From SCUB01 sp041918675 (GTDB lineage: Bacteria; Pseudomonadota; Alphaproteobacteria; Rhizobiales; Xanthobacteraceae), in NCBI GenBank assembly GCA_041918675.1, contig JAYRVF010000013.1, forward strand, positions 113,625 through 177,624: DNA of 64,000 nt, written 5' to 3'. The position numbers were made by a program, and so were the translations under genes. Of this stretch, positions 19,541 to 29,108 are shown piece by piece. Each line of letters starts with the position of its first letter. The first letter of the stretch is position 1. A model generated the notes under the pieces. It was not told where the DNA came from. It did no database searches and saw only the letters and a program-made list of their open reading frames with translations.

Positions 19541-20953
19541 TCAGGCGCTTTCCGCGCGCGCCGCGCTTTCCACCGCCTTGCGCCGCCGCCGGATGAAATC
19601 GACGAAGCGTCCGGCCCAATGGCAGCGCGAGGTGTCGCGCAGATGAACGAAGCTTGCCAGCGTATTGGCGACGACGATGCCGTCGTGGCGACCGTCGATC
19701 CCGTGCCCGCGCCGTACCGCATAGGCAAAGCGCGTCGCCGGATCGATGTTCTCGAGCGCGGCATAGTGAAATTCGTGCGCGGCGATAGTCGCCGGCGCGG
19801 ACGCTCCCCGCGGATCGCGCCAGAGCGCCTCTCGCGTCTCCTCGACGACGACGAGGCCCCGGCCCTGCGGCCGGTCGCGCATCACCGTGTCGGCCGCGAT
19901 CGCCCCGACCATGGGAAAGGTCTCCCCGCGCCAGGCGATCGAACGGGAAAGGTACATCAGGCCGCCGCATTCGGCGTAGGTCGGCAGGCCGGCGCGGATG
20001 CGCCGGGTGATGTCGGCGCGCAGCGTCGCGTTGGCTGCGAGCCGGGCCGTGTGCGTCTCGGGAAATCCGCCGCCGATCATCAGCGCGTCGGCTTCCGGCA
20101 TCGCGGCGGCCGTCATGGTGTCGAAGAAGACGAGCCGGGCGCCCGCGCGTTCCAGCGCGGCGAGATCGTCGGGATAATAGAAGCCGAAGGCCGCGTCGCG
20201 CGCGACCGCGATGCGCAGGTCGGGCGCGGACGCCGCGCTTGTCGTCGCCGCGCCGATCCACGGCGCCGCCGGCGCTTCGGCGGCGATCGCCGTCAGGCGG
20301 TCGAGATCGACGCCCCGCTCGACGCGCGCGCGGATGGCGGCGACGACGCGGTCGGCCGCCTCGGTCTCTTCCGGCGTCGTCAGCCCCAGATGGCGCTCGC
20401 CGACGACGACCTCGCGGTCGCGCTCGACCGCGCCGAGAACGGCGAGATCGGTGTAACGCTCGATCGCCTGGCGCAGCTTGGTTTCCTGGCGGGGCGAGGC
20501 GACCTTGTTGAGGATGACGCCGGCGAGCCGCGTCTCCGGGTCGAACGCCCGGTAGCCCAGCAGCAGGGGCGCGATCCCGCGCGTCATGCCCACCACGTCG
20601 ACGACGAGCACCACCGGCGCGCCGAGCAGGCGGGCGAGCGCCGCGCTGGAATCGCCGCCCTCGGTGTCGAGACCGTCATGCAGGCCCTTGTTGCCCTCGA
20701 TCAGCGCGATGTCGGCGCCGCCGAGATTGCCGGCGAAGGTCGCGCGGATCTCGTCCGCCTCCTGCGTATTGAAGTCGAGATTGAAGCAGGCCCGGCCGCT
20801 CGCGCGCGCCAGCCACATCGGGTCGATGTAGTCGGGCCCCTTCTTGAAGGTCTGGACGGCGCGGCCGCGCGCCCTCAGCGCCGCCGCGAGGCCGATCGTC
20901 GTCGTGGTCTTGCCCGACGACTTGTGCGCTGCCGACACGAACAGGCGGTCCAT
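19541..20953 (-). CDS. dsrN: DsrN, siroheme amidating enzyme (CobB/CbiA family)
   Basis: The 470-residue product has the P-loop of the amidotransferase ATP domain (SAAHKSSGKTTTTIGLAAAL), KKGPDYIDPMWL and IEGNKGLHDGLD. A C-terminal class I glutaminase domain carries the nucleophile Cys in YAECGGLMYL. The family is cobyrinic acid a,c-diamide synthase; within dsr operons DsrN is held to amidate siroheme for DsrAB. Position as the last gene of the dsr operon supports DsrN over a cobalamin role, and no cob genes are nearby. It starts 31 bases after dsrP ends. Confidence 0.9.
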   Translation of the reverse strand: MDRLFVSAAHKSSGKTTTTIGLAAALRARGRAVQTFKKGPDYIDPMWLARASGRACFNLDFNTQEADEIRATFAGNLGGADIALIEGNKGLHDGLDTEGGDSSAALARLLGAPVVLVVDVVGMTRGIAPLLLGYRAFDPETRLAGVILNKVASPRQETKLRQAIERYTDLAVLGAVERDREVVVGERHLGLTTPEETEAADRVVAAIRARVERGVDLDRLTAIAAEAPAAPWIGAATTSAASAPDLRIAVARDAAFGFYYPDDLAALERAGARLVFFDTMTAAAMPEADALMIGGGFPETHTARLAANATLRADITRRIRAGLPTYAECGGLMYLSRSIAWRGETFPMVGAIAADTVMRDRPQGRGLVVVEETREALWRDPRGASAPATIAAHEFHYAALENIDPATRFAYAVRRGHGIDGRHDGIVVANTLASFVHLRDTSRCHWAGRFVDFIRRRRKAVESAARAESA

Positions 20954-20984
20954 GACGCCACTTTCGTTGCGCCGCGCGGCGATT

Positions 20985-22181
20985 TCAATCCGTCGCCATG
21001 CGCGGCAGGAACGGCATCAGCGCCACGGCGACAAGCACGACGAGCATGGCGATCGCGACGCCGCCGACACCGAGCACGATCTCGGGCAGAGAGGGCGCGT
21101 AGGCCGCGACCATGCCGTCGTTGAACGGGCTCGATACGATCATGCCCGGAAGCAGCGTCAGCGGCAAAGCCTGCGCGCCGATGATCGTCACATACATATG
21201 CGCGACGCCGCCGACCAGGAACAAGAGCGAGGCCGCGATCAGGGCCGAACGGCCGCGCGCGCCCGGCCAGCCCGGCGCCAGAATCAGGAGCGGGGCGACA
21301 TGGCCGACCAGGACCTGGCCGATCCAGAACACCGCGGTGTGAACGCCGCCGTCGCGCAGGATGAACAGCGCCGCGTCGTCGTAATTGTGCGAATAGAGCT
21401 TGGTCAGGAAGAACACCGCCGTCAGATGCAGGACGGTGAGCGAGAAGATGATCAGGAGGCCGCGAAACTTGCCGACCATCTCCTCGGGCAGCAGGTCCTG
21501 CCGCGTCAGATTCGACAGCACCGCGAGGATCGGCGTGGTGAACGCCAGGCCGTAGAGCAGCGACGCGGCGATGAACAGCGGCGCGAGGATCGCCGAATCG
21601 TAAAGCGCGCGCGCGGCGAGGAACCCGAAGATCGATCCGGTGCCGGTCGTCAGGATCAGACGCCAGACGAAGGCGAGCCCGCCCATCGCCTTTCCGGCCA
21701 TAGGCCAGCGCGAGGCGGTGCGGTCCATCATCACGAACAGGTAGGCGGCGACGATGGCGAGGAAGCCGGTATAGAGATAGATGTTCCAGGCGAAGATCGA
21801 TCTGAAATTGTACTTCGTCATCGCCACGATCAGCCGGTCGGGCCGGCCGAGATCGAGCACCAGCACCGCGAGCCCGCCGACCAGCAGCGCGATGGCGAGG
21901 ATGGCCGAGAGCCGCGCGTAGGGCTTGTAGGCTGCGCGGTTGAACACCGAGGAAACCGAGGCGACGTTGAGCGCGCCGGAGGCGGCCACGATCAAGAACA
22001 CGGCGAAGACGTGCGGCGTGCCCCAGACGATCTGGTTGGTCATGCCGGTGACGACATGGCCATTGTGCTCCATGTAGAAGGCGGCGCCGAGCGCGGCCGC
22101 GACAAGCGCGGCGGCAAGCGCGAGCAGCGCCCAGAACGCGGGGCCAACCGCCTCTATTCTCCGATAAGCGACCTTCGCCAT
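20985..22181 (-). CDS. dsrP: DsrP, NrfD/PsrC-type quinone-interacting membrane subunit
   Basis: The 398-residue protein has about ten membrane helices and belongs to the NrfD/PsrC family. Marks include GLAVLVLDLGRPDR, FNRAAYKPYARL, and YLYTGFLAIVAAYL. In the DsrMKJOP complex it links the periplasmic Fe-S protein DsrO and cytochrome DsrJ to the quinone pool. The start ATG at 22181 gives the standard MAKVAYRRIE. It lies 33 bases downstream of dsrO, within the same transcript. Confidence 0.95.
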   Translation of the reverse strand: MAKVAYRRIEAVGPAFWALLALAAALVAAALGAAFYMEHNGHVVTGMTNQIVWGTPHVFAVFLIVAASGALNVASVSSVFNRAAYKPYARLSAILAIALLVGGLAVLVLDLGRPDRLIVAMTKYNFRSIFAWNIYLYTGFLAIVAAYLFVMMDRTASRWPMAGKAMGGLAFVWRLILTTGTGSIFGFLAARALYDSAILAPLFIAASLLYGLAFTTPILAVLSNLTRQDLLPEEMVGKFRGLLIIFSLTVLHLTAVFFLTKLYSHNYDDAALFILRDGGVHTAVFWIGQVLVGHVAPLLILAPGWPGARGRSALIAASLLFLVGGVAHMYVTIIGAQALPLTLLPGMIVSSPFNDGMVAAYAPSLPEIVLGVGGVAIAMLVVLVAVALMPFLPRMATD

Positions 22182-22214
22182 GTTGTTCCCGCGCCGTCGG
22201 CGCGGCCTCGCCGG

Positions 22215-22994
22215 CTAGATGTTGCGGTAATACACGCCCGGCTCGCAGCCGAGGTCGGCGCGGATGCGGGTGGTGCGATAGGTCGCGACGCGCTTGGCGA
22301 TCTCGCTTTGCGGGTCGTTGAGATCGCCGAACAGCATGGCCTCGCGGCCGGTCCCGCCGCAGGCCTCGACGCAGGCCGGCATGCGCCCGGCATCGACCCG
22401 ATGCACGCACATCGTGCAGGCCTCCACCGTGCCCATGCCGCGCGGCGCGTGCGGCTTCTGGTCGCTCGCCGGCTCGTGCACGAAGGAGCGCGCCTTATAA
22501 GGGCACGCCATCATGCAATAGCGGCAGCCGATGCAGATGTGCTTGTCCACCAGCACGATGCCGTCGGCGCGCTTGAACGAGGCCCCGGTCGGGCAGACGT
22601 CAACGCAAGGCGGATGGGTGCAATGCTGGCACATCATCGGCAGCGACACCGAGGCGCCCGATTTCGGATCCTTGGCGTCGAGCTTGCGGATCCACTGCGG
22701 ATCGGTCGCCGGATGGCCGGTGGATTTCCAGCCGTTCTCCGCCGAGCAGGCGCCGACGCAGGCGGTGCAGCCGTCGTCGCATTTGGAAACGTCGATCAGC
22801 AGGCCCCAACGCGCCTTCGACGAGGCGGGCTCGTTCGGCGCGCGCGCGGCCGCTTCGCCCGCGCCGAACACCTGCAACGTCACGCCCGGCGCCAGCGTGG
22901 TGACCGCGAGCGCGGTCGCCTGGCGAAGGAAACCGCGACGGGACGGATCGCCGTCCGTTTCGCGCCTCGGCTCGAAATGCGCCGCGTCGGTCAT
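22215..22994 (-). CDS. dsrO: DsrO, Tat-exported Fe-S protein
   Basis: The 259-residue protein carries a twin-arginine signal (SRRGFLRQATALAVTTL) and about four [4Fe-4S] cluster motifs. These include CDDGCTACVGACSAENG, CQHCTHPPCVDVCPTGASF, CIGCRYCMMACPYKAR and CTMCVHRVDAG. It is the periplasmic electron-transfer subunit of DsrMKJOP, between DsrJ and DsrP. Its ATG overlaps the dsrJ stop (ATGA), so translation is coupled. Confidence 0.96.
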   Translation of the reverse strand: MTDAAHFEPRRETDGDPSRRGFLRQATALAVTTLAPGVTLQVFGAGEAAARAPNEPASSKARWGLLIDVSKCDDGCTACVGACSAENGWKSTGHPATDPQWIRKLDAKDPKSGASVSLPMMCQHCTHPPCVDVCPTGASFKRADGIVLVDKHICIGCRYCMMACPYKARSFVHEPASDQKPHAPRGMGTVEACTMCVHRVDAGRMPACVEACGGTGREAMLFGDLNDPQSEIAKRVATYRTTRIRADLGCEPGVYYRNI

Positions 22995-23473
22995 TGCTCT
23001 CGACTCCGCAGGAACTCGGCGAGCGCGGCGTGATCGGCGCCCTCGCCCGTTTGCGCGGCCTTCGCCGCCTCTCCCGGACGCGAGGCGTGGCAGGTGAAGC
23101 AGTCGATCGAGACCGCCGCGTAGGTGTGGCAGCTTCGGCAGAAATGCTCGTTGCTGTCGTAGCTCACCGCCTTGCCGTCCTTGCCGGCGACGGCGTGACA
23201 GGAAACGCAGCCGTTCAGGCTGAACGTCTTCGTCCGGATTCCCTCATGCATCGTCGCGTCGCGCTGGTGCATCAGCACGGCCATGTGGTTGCGGCGCATG
23301 AAAGCCGTGTCGGCGACGCACTGGTCGCCCTGGCCCTTCGGCGGTCGCGGCACCGGCACGCGGTCGACGGACGCGCCGTCGGCCGCGAGCGCGCTCGCCG
23401 CCATCAGCGACACCGCGGCCGGCGCGACAAGCGCCAGCCCAAGCATCGCGGCCAGAATCAAGCGCCGGATCAT
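22991..23473 (-). CDS. dsrJ: DsrJ, triheme cytochrome c
   Basis: The 160-residue product has an N-terminal signal/anchor (residues about 1-30) and three CXXCH heme sites: CVSCH, CRSCH and CFTCH. An additional Cys52 in DQCVADTAFMRRNHM lies where the unusual Cys heme ligand of the Allochromatium protein is found. DsrJ sits on the periplasmic face of the DsrMKJOP complex. The gene starts 6 bases after the dsrL stop and overlaps dsrO by four bases. Confidence 0.95.
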   Translation of the reverse strand: MIRRLILAAMLGLALVAPAAVSLMAASALAADGASVDRVPVPRPPKGQGDQCVADTAFMRRNHMAVLMHQRDATMHEGIRTKTFSLNGCVSCHAVAGKDGKAVSYDSNEHFCRSCHTYAAVSIDCFTCHASRPGEAAKAAQTGEGADHAALAEFLRSREQ

Positions 23474-23479
23474 GGCTCG

Positions 23480-25447
23480 CTATTCCCCCATGCCCATCTT
23501 GATGTAGCCGGTCGGACAAACATCCATGCAGATGTGGCAGCCGACGCACTTGCTATAGTCGGTGTAGACGTAGCGGCCCATCGTCGCTTCCTTCTTCGGC
23601 ACGCGCTTGACGGCCGTCTGCGGACAATAGATCACGCAATTGTCGCACTCGAAGCACAGGCCGCAGCTCATGCAGCGCTTGGCCTCGGCTTGCGTCTCCG
23701 CCTCGGTCAGCGCGACGAGGCGCTCCTCGGCGTTGCCGAGCACGTTGGTGGCGTCGATCGGCACCGTCTTGCGCTCGTTGCGCGGCGTGATCGGGAAATG
23801 GCCGAGGAACAGTTCGTCGGCGGCGACGACCTCGTTGCGCGCGCGGTCCTCGTAATTGTGGATAGCGCCCTTGCTGTCGCAGGTACCGCGCAGCGGCTCG
23901 GTGATCGGCGCGAATTGCGTGCCCGCCTCGATCATCTTGTTACGCAGGTTGAAATACTTGACGTCGACCTTCGGGCGACGGTCGACCTCGACGCCTTCGA
24001 GATAGCGGTCGATGCCGTCCGCGGCGATGCGGCCGTGGCCGATCGCGGTGGTGAGCAGGAACGGCTTGATGGCGTCGCCGCCGACGAACACGCCGGGTTC
24101 GGCCATCAGGCCGCCATCGACCTTGGCCGTGCCCTTGTCGTTCCTGTACTTCTCCATGCCGGCCCAATTGACCGACTGGCCGACGGCGGAGACGATCAGG
24201 TCGGCGGGAATGTCGTATTCGGAGCCTTCCTGCGGCACCATCTTCTTGTTGACCCAGTCGACGCGGATGACGCGCAGGGCCGTCGCCATGCCGTCCTCGT
24301 CCTTGATGATGGCGAGCGGCGCGACGCAGGACTGGATTTCGACGCCCTCCTGCACCACGGAGTCGATTTCGTGCTTGGACGCCGGCATCTCCTGGACGTG
24401 ACGGCGATAGGCGATCAAGACCTCGGAGGAATGGCGCCAGAACTCGGCGCCGCCCTTGCGCCGGCCGGCGTCGCTCTCGCGCACGGCGACGACGACCTTG
24501 GCGTGATCGTGGGATTCGGCGTCGGCGTCGTAATAGCCGAGCCGGCGCGCGACCGCGGCGCAGTCCATCGCGGTGTCGCCGCCGCCGATGACGACGATGC
24601 GCTTGCCGGCGTGCTCCAGCCGGCCCTCGTTGTAGTCGCGCAGGAACGACAGGCCGTCGACGCAATTGGGCGCGTCCGAACCCGGCAGATCGAGCTTGTT
24701 GCCGGTCTGCGCGCCGATGCCGATGAAGACGGCGTCGAAATTGCGCTTGAGATCGGCGAAGCTCACGTCCTTGCCGACGCGCGTGTTGAGACGCACCTCG
24801 ACGCCCATGTCGAGGATGCGCTGCACCTCGGCGTCGACAATCTCGCGCGGCGTGCGGTAGTACGGCAGGCCGAAGGCGAGCATGCCGCCGAGGTGATTGT
24901 TGGCCTCGAAGATGACGACCGAGTGGCCGCGCCGGCGAAGATGATAGGCGCAGGAGAACCCGGCCACGCCACCGCCGACCACGGCGACGCGCTTGCCGCT
25001 TTCCTTTTCCGGCGCCGGGAAGGTCAGTCCCTTCTCGATCGCCCAATTGCCGAGGTAATGCTCGACCGCGTTGATGCCGACATATTCCTCGACCTTGACG
25101 CGGTTGCAGCCGGTCTGGCACGGCGCCGGGCAGACGCGGCCCATGATGGCGGGGAACGGATTGGCGTCGGTGATGCGCCGCCACGCGTATTCCTGCCACG
25201 CCATCGGCTTGCCGTCGGCGCCGACCGGCGGCTTCTCGATGCCGCGCGCGATGTTGAGCCAGCCGCGAATGTCCTCGCCCGACGGGCAGGAGCCCTGGCA
25301 GGGCGGCGTGCGATGAATATAGGTCGGGCATTTGTAGGTGCGATCGGCCTGGAAGATTTTTTCCGACAGATCGTCCCAATCCCACATGGTCTCGCCGGAC
25401 TTGTAGCGCCGGTACGTCTGCTTCTTGGGATCGACCACCTTATTCAT
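23480..25447 (-). CDS. dsrL: DsrL, NAD(P)H:acceptor oxidoreductase, promoter-distal copy
   Basis: The 655-residue flavoprotein resembles the small subunit of glutamate synthase. It has an N-terminal Fe-S region (CQGSCPSG, CPAPCQTGC), an FAD loop VVGGGVAGFSCAYHLRRRG and an NAD(P) loop VVIGGGDTAMDCAAVARRLG. Its C-terminal ferredoxin domain has CMSCGLCFECDNC and CVGCHICMDVCPTG. DsrL passes electrons between DsrAB and NAD(P) in the cytoplasm. A second, diverged copy lies immediately upstream (25570-27525). Here the NAD(P) loop reads GGGDTAMD. It is separated from that copy by 122 bases and from dsrJ by 6. Confidence 0.95.
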   Translation of the reverse strand: MNKVVDPKKQTYRRYKSGETMWDWDDLSEKIFQADRTYKCPTYIHRTPPCQGSCPSGEDIRGWLNIARGIEKPPVGADGKPMAWQEYAWRRITDANPFPAIMGRVCPAPCQTGCNRVKVEEYVGINAVEHYLGNWAIEKGLTFPAPEKESGKRVAVVGGGVAGFSCAYHLRRRGHSVVIFEANNHLGGMLAFGLPYYRTPREIVDAEVQRILDMGVEVRLNTRVGKDVSFADLKRNFDAVFIGIGAQTGNKLDLPGSDAPNCVDGLSFLRDYNEGRLEHAGKRIVVIGGGDTAMDCAAVARRLGYYDADAESHDHAKVVVAVRESDAGRRKGGAEFWRHSSEVLIAYRRHVQEMPASKHEIDSVVQEGVEIQSCVAPLAIIKDEDGMATALRVIRVDWVNKKMVPQEGSEYDIPADLIVSAVGQSVNWAGMEKYRNDKGTAKVDGGLMAEPGVFVGGDAIKPFLLTTAIGHGRIAADGIDRYLEGVEVDRRPKVDVKYFNLRNKMIEAGTQFAPITEPLRGTCDSKGAIHNYEDRARNEVVAADELFLGHFPITPRNERKTVPIDATNVLGNAEERLVALTEAETQAEAKRCMSCGLCFECDNCVIYCPQTAVKRVPKKEATMGRYVYTDYSKCVGCHICMDVCPTGYIKMGMGE

Positions 25448-25569
25448 CGTCGTTCTCCTTCCCCCTCGCGGACCGGAAGCCGGAGCTCCCGTGTCGCGCC
25501 CGTCGCTTATTCAGTCCCGTCGCCGCGGCCCAGAGATCGGCGGGCGATCTCCGTGGCGCGGCGCGATCG

Positions 25570-27525
25570 TCATTCCCCCATGCCCATCTGGATGTAGCCC
25601 GTCGGGCAGACATCCGCGCAGATGTGGCAGCCAATGCATTTCGAATAGTCGGTCGCGACGTAGCGGCCGACCGCGCGTTCCTTCTTCGGCAAGCGGAACA
25701 CCGCCGTCTGCGGACAGAACACGACGCAATTGTCGCATTCGAAGCAGAGACCGCAGCTCATGCAGCGCTGGCCTTCCTTGCGCGCCTGCTGCTCGGTGAT
25801 GTTGGAGATGCGCTCGCCGAAATCGCCGAGCACCTTGTCGGCGTCGACGTGACGTTCCACGCGCCGGTTGCGGACGACGTAGGGAAAGTGGCCCTTGAAC
25901 AGGTCGTCGTGCGGAATGACCTGCGACGTGCCGCGATCCTCGTAATTGTGAACGGCGTAGCCGGCGTCCGAGGTGCCGCGCGCCTGGACGTGGCCGTAGG
26001 GCTCCGGCGACAGGCCGCGGTTCTGCAATTCGGCGAGCAGATCGAACTGGCGCACGTCGACCTTCGGCCGGCGGTCCTGCGGATTGCCGGCGAGGAAATG
26101 GTCGATGGTCTCGGCCGCGATGCGTCCATGGCCGATCGCGGTCGTCAGCAGATGCGGGCGGATGACGTCGCCGCCGGCGAAATGCTTGGTCGTGTTCTTG
26201 ACCTTGTAGACCGAGTCGATGGCGATGCCGCCGCGTCCGTTGTCGAGCTTGCCGAGGCCGTGGGCGAGATCGGCCATCTGCCCGATCGCCGAGATGATCA
26301 GGTCGCATTCGATCTCGAATTCGGTGCCCGCGGTCGGAACCGGCGTCGCGCCGTTCATGGTGCATTCGCACATGCGCAGCGCCCGGGCGCGGCCGGCCTC
26401 GTCGGTGAGCACCTCGAGCGGCATGACGCCGCCGCGGATGATGATGCCCTCGCGCTTGGCGTCCTCGCGCTCGCGCTCGGCCGCCGTCATCTTCTCGATC
26501 GGGAACAGCGAGGTCAGCACCGCCTCGACGCCCTCGCGGCGCAGCGAGCCGGCGACGTCGTGGGCGGTGAAGCCCAGCGTCGCCATCGGCGTCTGGTCGT
26601 GCTCGTGCCGGGCGGTGATGGAGCCGAGCCGGCGCGCCACCGACGCCACGTCGACCGAAGTGTCGCCGCCGCCGACCACGACGATGCGCTTGGCGGTCGA
26701 AAGCACCCAGCCGCGATTGAAGGCGTCGAGAAATTCGACGCCGGTGATGCAGTTCTCGGCGTCGGCGCCGGGCACGGGCAGCGGCCGGCCGCGCTGGGCG
26801 CCGATCGCCCAGAACACGGCGTCGAACTCGGCTTCGATCTCGTCGAGGCCGACGCCGACCCCGACGGTCGTGTTCAGGCGCGCCTCGATGCCGCCGAGCG
26901 CGAGGATGCGGTCGATCTCGGCGTCGAGCATGGCGCGCGGCGTGCGATAGGGCGGAATGCCGAAGCGCATCATGCCGCCGAGCTTGTCGTGGGCTTCGAA
27001 GATGACCACGCGGTGGCCGCGGCGGCGAAGATAATGCGCCGCCGACAGGCCCGCCGGCCCGCCGCCGATCACCGCGACCTTGTTCTCGCCAAGCGCCGGC
27101 GCGGGCGGCAGCGCGATCCCCTGGTCGATCGCCCAGTCGCCGACATATTGCTCGACGGCGTTGATGCCGACGAAATCGTCGACCTCGTTGCGGTTGCAGC
27201 CGTCCTCGCATGGTGCCGGACAGACGCGGCCCATGGTGGCCGGGAACGGATTGGCCTCGACCATGCGCTCGAACGCGTAATGCTGCCAGGGCTGACCGGC
27301 CACCGGCGACTTGTCCATGCCGCGCGCGATCGCGAGCCAGCCGCGAATGTCGTGGCCGGACGGGCACGAGCCCTGGCACGGCGGCGTGCGATGCACGTAG
27401 GTCGGACATTTGTAGGAACGATCGGCCTGGAAGATCTTTTCCGACAGGTCGTCCCATTCCCACATGTTCTCGCCGGACTTGAAGCGGCGGAAAGTGTGCT
27501 TGGCGGGATTGGCGACTTCGGTCAT
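25570..27525 (-). CDS. dsrL: DsrL, NAD(P)H:acceptor oxidoreductase, promoter-proximal copy
   Basis: The 651-residue product has the same domain order as its neighbour: Fe-S entry (CQGSCPSGHD, CPAPCEDGC), FAD loop VIGGGPAGLSAAHYLRRRG, NAD(P) loop VVGGGDTSVDVASVARRLG and C-terminal ferredoxin motifs CMSCGLCFECDNC and CIGCHICADVCPTG. The two copies are alike over their whole length but differ at very many positions, clearly in the middle (residues about 290-420). The duplication is therefore old, or the copies have separate origins. Its ATG overlaps the dsrK stop (ATGA), as expected of the ancestral position. Fe-S and flavin residues are intact, so it should be active. Confidence 0.95.
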   Translation of the reverse strand: MTEVANPAKHTFRRFKSGENMWEWDDLSEKIFQADRSYKCPTYVHRTPPCQGSCPSGHDIRGWLAIARGMDKSPVAGQPWQHYAFERMVEANPFPATMGRVCPAPCEDGCNRNEVDDFVGINAVEQYVGDWAIDQGIALPPAPALGENKVAVIGGGPAGLSAAHYLRRRGHRVVIFEAHDKLGGMMRFGIPPYRTPRAMLDAEIDRILALGGIEARLNTTVGVGVGLDEIEAEFDAVFWAIGAQRGRPLPVPGADAENCITGVEFLDAFNRGWVLSTAKRIVVVGGGDTSVDVASVARRLGSITARHEHDQTPMATLGFTAHDVAGSLRREGVEAVLTSLFPIEKMTAAEREREDAKREGIIIRGGVMPLEVLTDEAGRARALRMCECTMNGATPVPTAGTEFEIECDLIISAIGQMADLAHGLGKLDNGRGGIAIDSVYKVKNTTKHFAGGDVIRPHLLTTAIGHGRIAAETIDHFLAGNPQDRRPKVDVRQFDLLAELQNRGLSPEPYGHVQARGTSDAGYAVHNYEDRGTSQVIPHDDLFKGHFPYVVRNRRVERHVDADKVLGDFGERISNITEQQARKEGQRCMSCGLCFECDNCVVFCPQTAVFRLPKKERAVGRYVATDYSKCIGCHICADVCPTGYIQMGMGE

Positions 27526-29099
27526 GGGGGCTCTCCGGAAGCTTGGGCGCCGTCAGGCGCGCCCGTTTCGGTCTTTCCCCCTTCCAATTCCTCGGCCTGG
27601 CGCGAGCCCGTCAGCACGATGGCGTTCGACACCATCTGATGCACGCTGACGATACCGTCCATCTCGAAGCCGTATTGCGGCAGCACCTTGGAGAACTGCG
27701 CCTTGCAGATGGCGCAGATCGCGGCCATGTGCGTGACGCCGTGCTCGTCGGCGACGTCCTTGAGCGCGCGCATGCGCGGCTGGGCGCCCTTTGACCGCAA
27801 ATCCATCAATTCGTCGGTGAGCAATCCGCCGCCGCCGCCGCAGCACAGCGTTCCCTCGCGGATCGTCTCCGGCGCCATGTCGAAATAATGATTGCAGCTC
27901 GCGCGCAGGATCGCGCGCGGAATCTCGAACTGGCCGCCCGGCGTGTCGCCCATGCGCGAGGCGCGCGCGACGTTGCAGGAATCGTGGAACGTCAGGCGGA
28001 TGTGATCGTTCTTCGATTTGTCGAGCCGCAGCTTGCCCCGCTGGATCAGATCATGGGTGAACTCGCAGATGTGCTGCGGCACCGGATAGGCGCGGTCGAG
28101 GAAATCGAACGGTCCGGCCAGAGTGTCGAGGAAGTTGTAGGCGACGCGCCAGGCATGGCCGCATTCGCCGAACACGATGCGCTTGACCTTGAGGTCGCGC
28201 GCGGCCTTGCCGATGCGTCCGGCGATCTTCTCCATCGTCTCGTAGGAGCCGATGAACATGCCGAAATTGCCGGCCTCGGAGGCGTGCGAGGAGAGCGTCC
28301 ATTTGACGCCGGCCTCGTGCATCACCTTGGCGTAGCCGATCAGGCCCTCCATGTGCGGCGAGGCGAAGAAGTCCGCGCTCGGCGTCACCAGCAGGATGTC
28401 GGCGCCTTCCTCGTCGAGCGGCAGGCGCACGCGCACGCCGGTCTCTTCCTCGATCTCGTCCTCGAGTCCTTCCAGCGTCGCCTTCAGCGCCTTGGGCGGC
28501 AGGCCGAGATTGTTGCCGACGCTATAGACCTTGCCGATGATCTCGTTGGTGTATTTCTGGCCCTTGCCGATGTGGTCGAGAATGTCGCGCGCGGCCATCG
28601 ACAGTTCCGCGGTGTCGATGCCGTAGGGGCAATAGACCGAGCAGCGACGGCACTGCGAGCATTGGTGGAAATAGCTGTACCACTCGTCGAGCACCTTTTC
28701 GGTGAGATCCTCGGCGCCGACCAGCGAGGGAAAATACTTGCCCGCGAGCGTGAAGTAACGGCGGTAGACCTTGCGCAGCAGGTTCTGGCGCGCCACCGGC
28801 ATGTTGTTGGGATCGCCGGTGCCGAGGAAATAGTGGCATTTGTCGGTGCAGGCCCCACAACGCACGCAGGCGTCGAGATAAACGCGCAGCGCCCGGTTCG
28901 TCTTCAGGAGCTCGCCGAGCCGGGCGATCGCCTTTTCCTTCCAGTTCTCGACCAGTTCGCCGGGAAAGCCGAGCGGCTGCTGGTGGGCGGGCGCGGCGAC
29001 ATAAGGTTTGCTTCCGGCCATCGCGCCGCAAGCGAACGCCGGCGCCTCGAGGGGATCGCCGATGGCGAGTTCCGCGAATGGTGCGGGCTTCTTGGCCAT
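27522..29099 (-). CDS. dsrK: DsrK, HdrD-like Fe-S catalytic subunit
   Basis: The 525-residue protein has two [4Fe-4S] motifs (CVRCGACTDKC and CSQCRRCSVYC) and the Cys-rich CCG-type region of heterodisulfide reductases (FGECGHAW, FHDSCNVAR, LCCGGGGG). It faces the cytoplasm, pairs with DsrM and is held to oxidise or reduce the DsrC trisulfide or thiols. The ATG at 29099 gives MAKKPAP; GGAG lies upstream. It begins 9 bases after dsrM and overlaps the first dsrL. Confidence 0.96.
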   Translation of the reverse strand: MAKKPAPFAELAIGDPLEAPAFACGAMAGSKPYVAAPAHQQPLGFPGELVENWKEKAIARLGELLKTNRALRVYLDACVRCGACTDKCHYFLGTGDPNNMPVARQNLLRKVYRRYFTLAGKYFPSLVGAEDLTEKVLDEWYSYFHQCSQCRRCSVYCPYGIDTAELSMAARDILDHIGKGQKYTNEIIGKVYSVGNNLGLPPKALKATLEGLEDEIEEETGVRVRLPLDEEGADILLVTPSADFFASPHMEGLIGYAKVMHEAGVKWTLSSHASEAGNFGMFIGSYETMEKIAGRIGKAARDLKVKRIVFGECGHAWRVAYNFLDTLAGPFDFLDRAYPVPQHICEFTHDLIQRGKLRLDKSKNDHIRLTFHDSCNVARASRMGDTPGGQFEIPRAILRASCNHYFDMAPETIREGTLCCGGGGGLLTDELMDLRSKGAQPRMRALKDVADEHGVTHMAAICAICKAQFSKVLPQYGFEMDGIVSVHQMVSNAIVLTGSRQAEELEGGKTETGAPDGAQASGEPP

Positions 29100-29108
29100 G
29101 CCGCGCTC

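Noticed and set aside
19541..20953. CobB/CbiA-like gene as a cobalamin gene
   Set aside because: No other cobalamin genes are present, and its place at the end of the dsr operon fits DsrN.
23480..27525. Tandem dsrL as an assembly duplication
   Set aside because: The two copies differ throughout at both DNA and protein level, so they are not one gene read twice.
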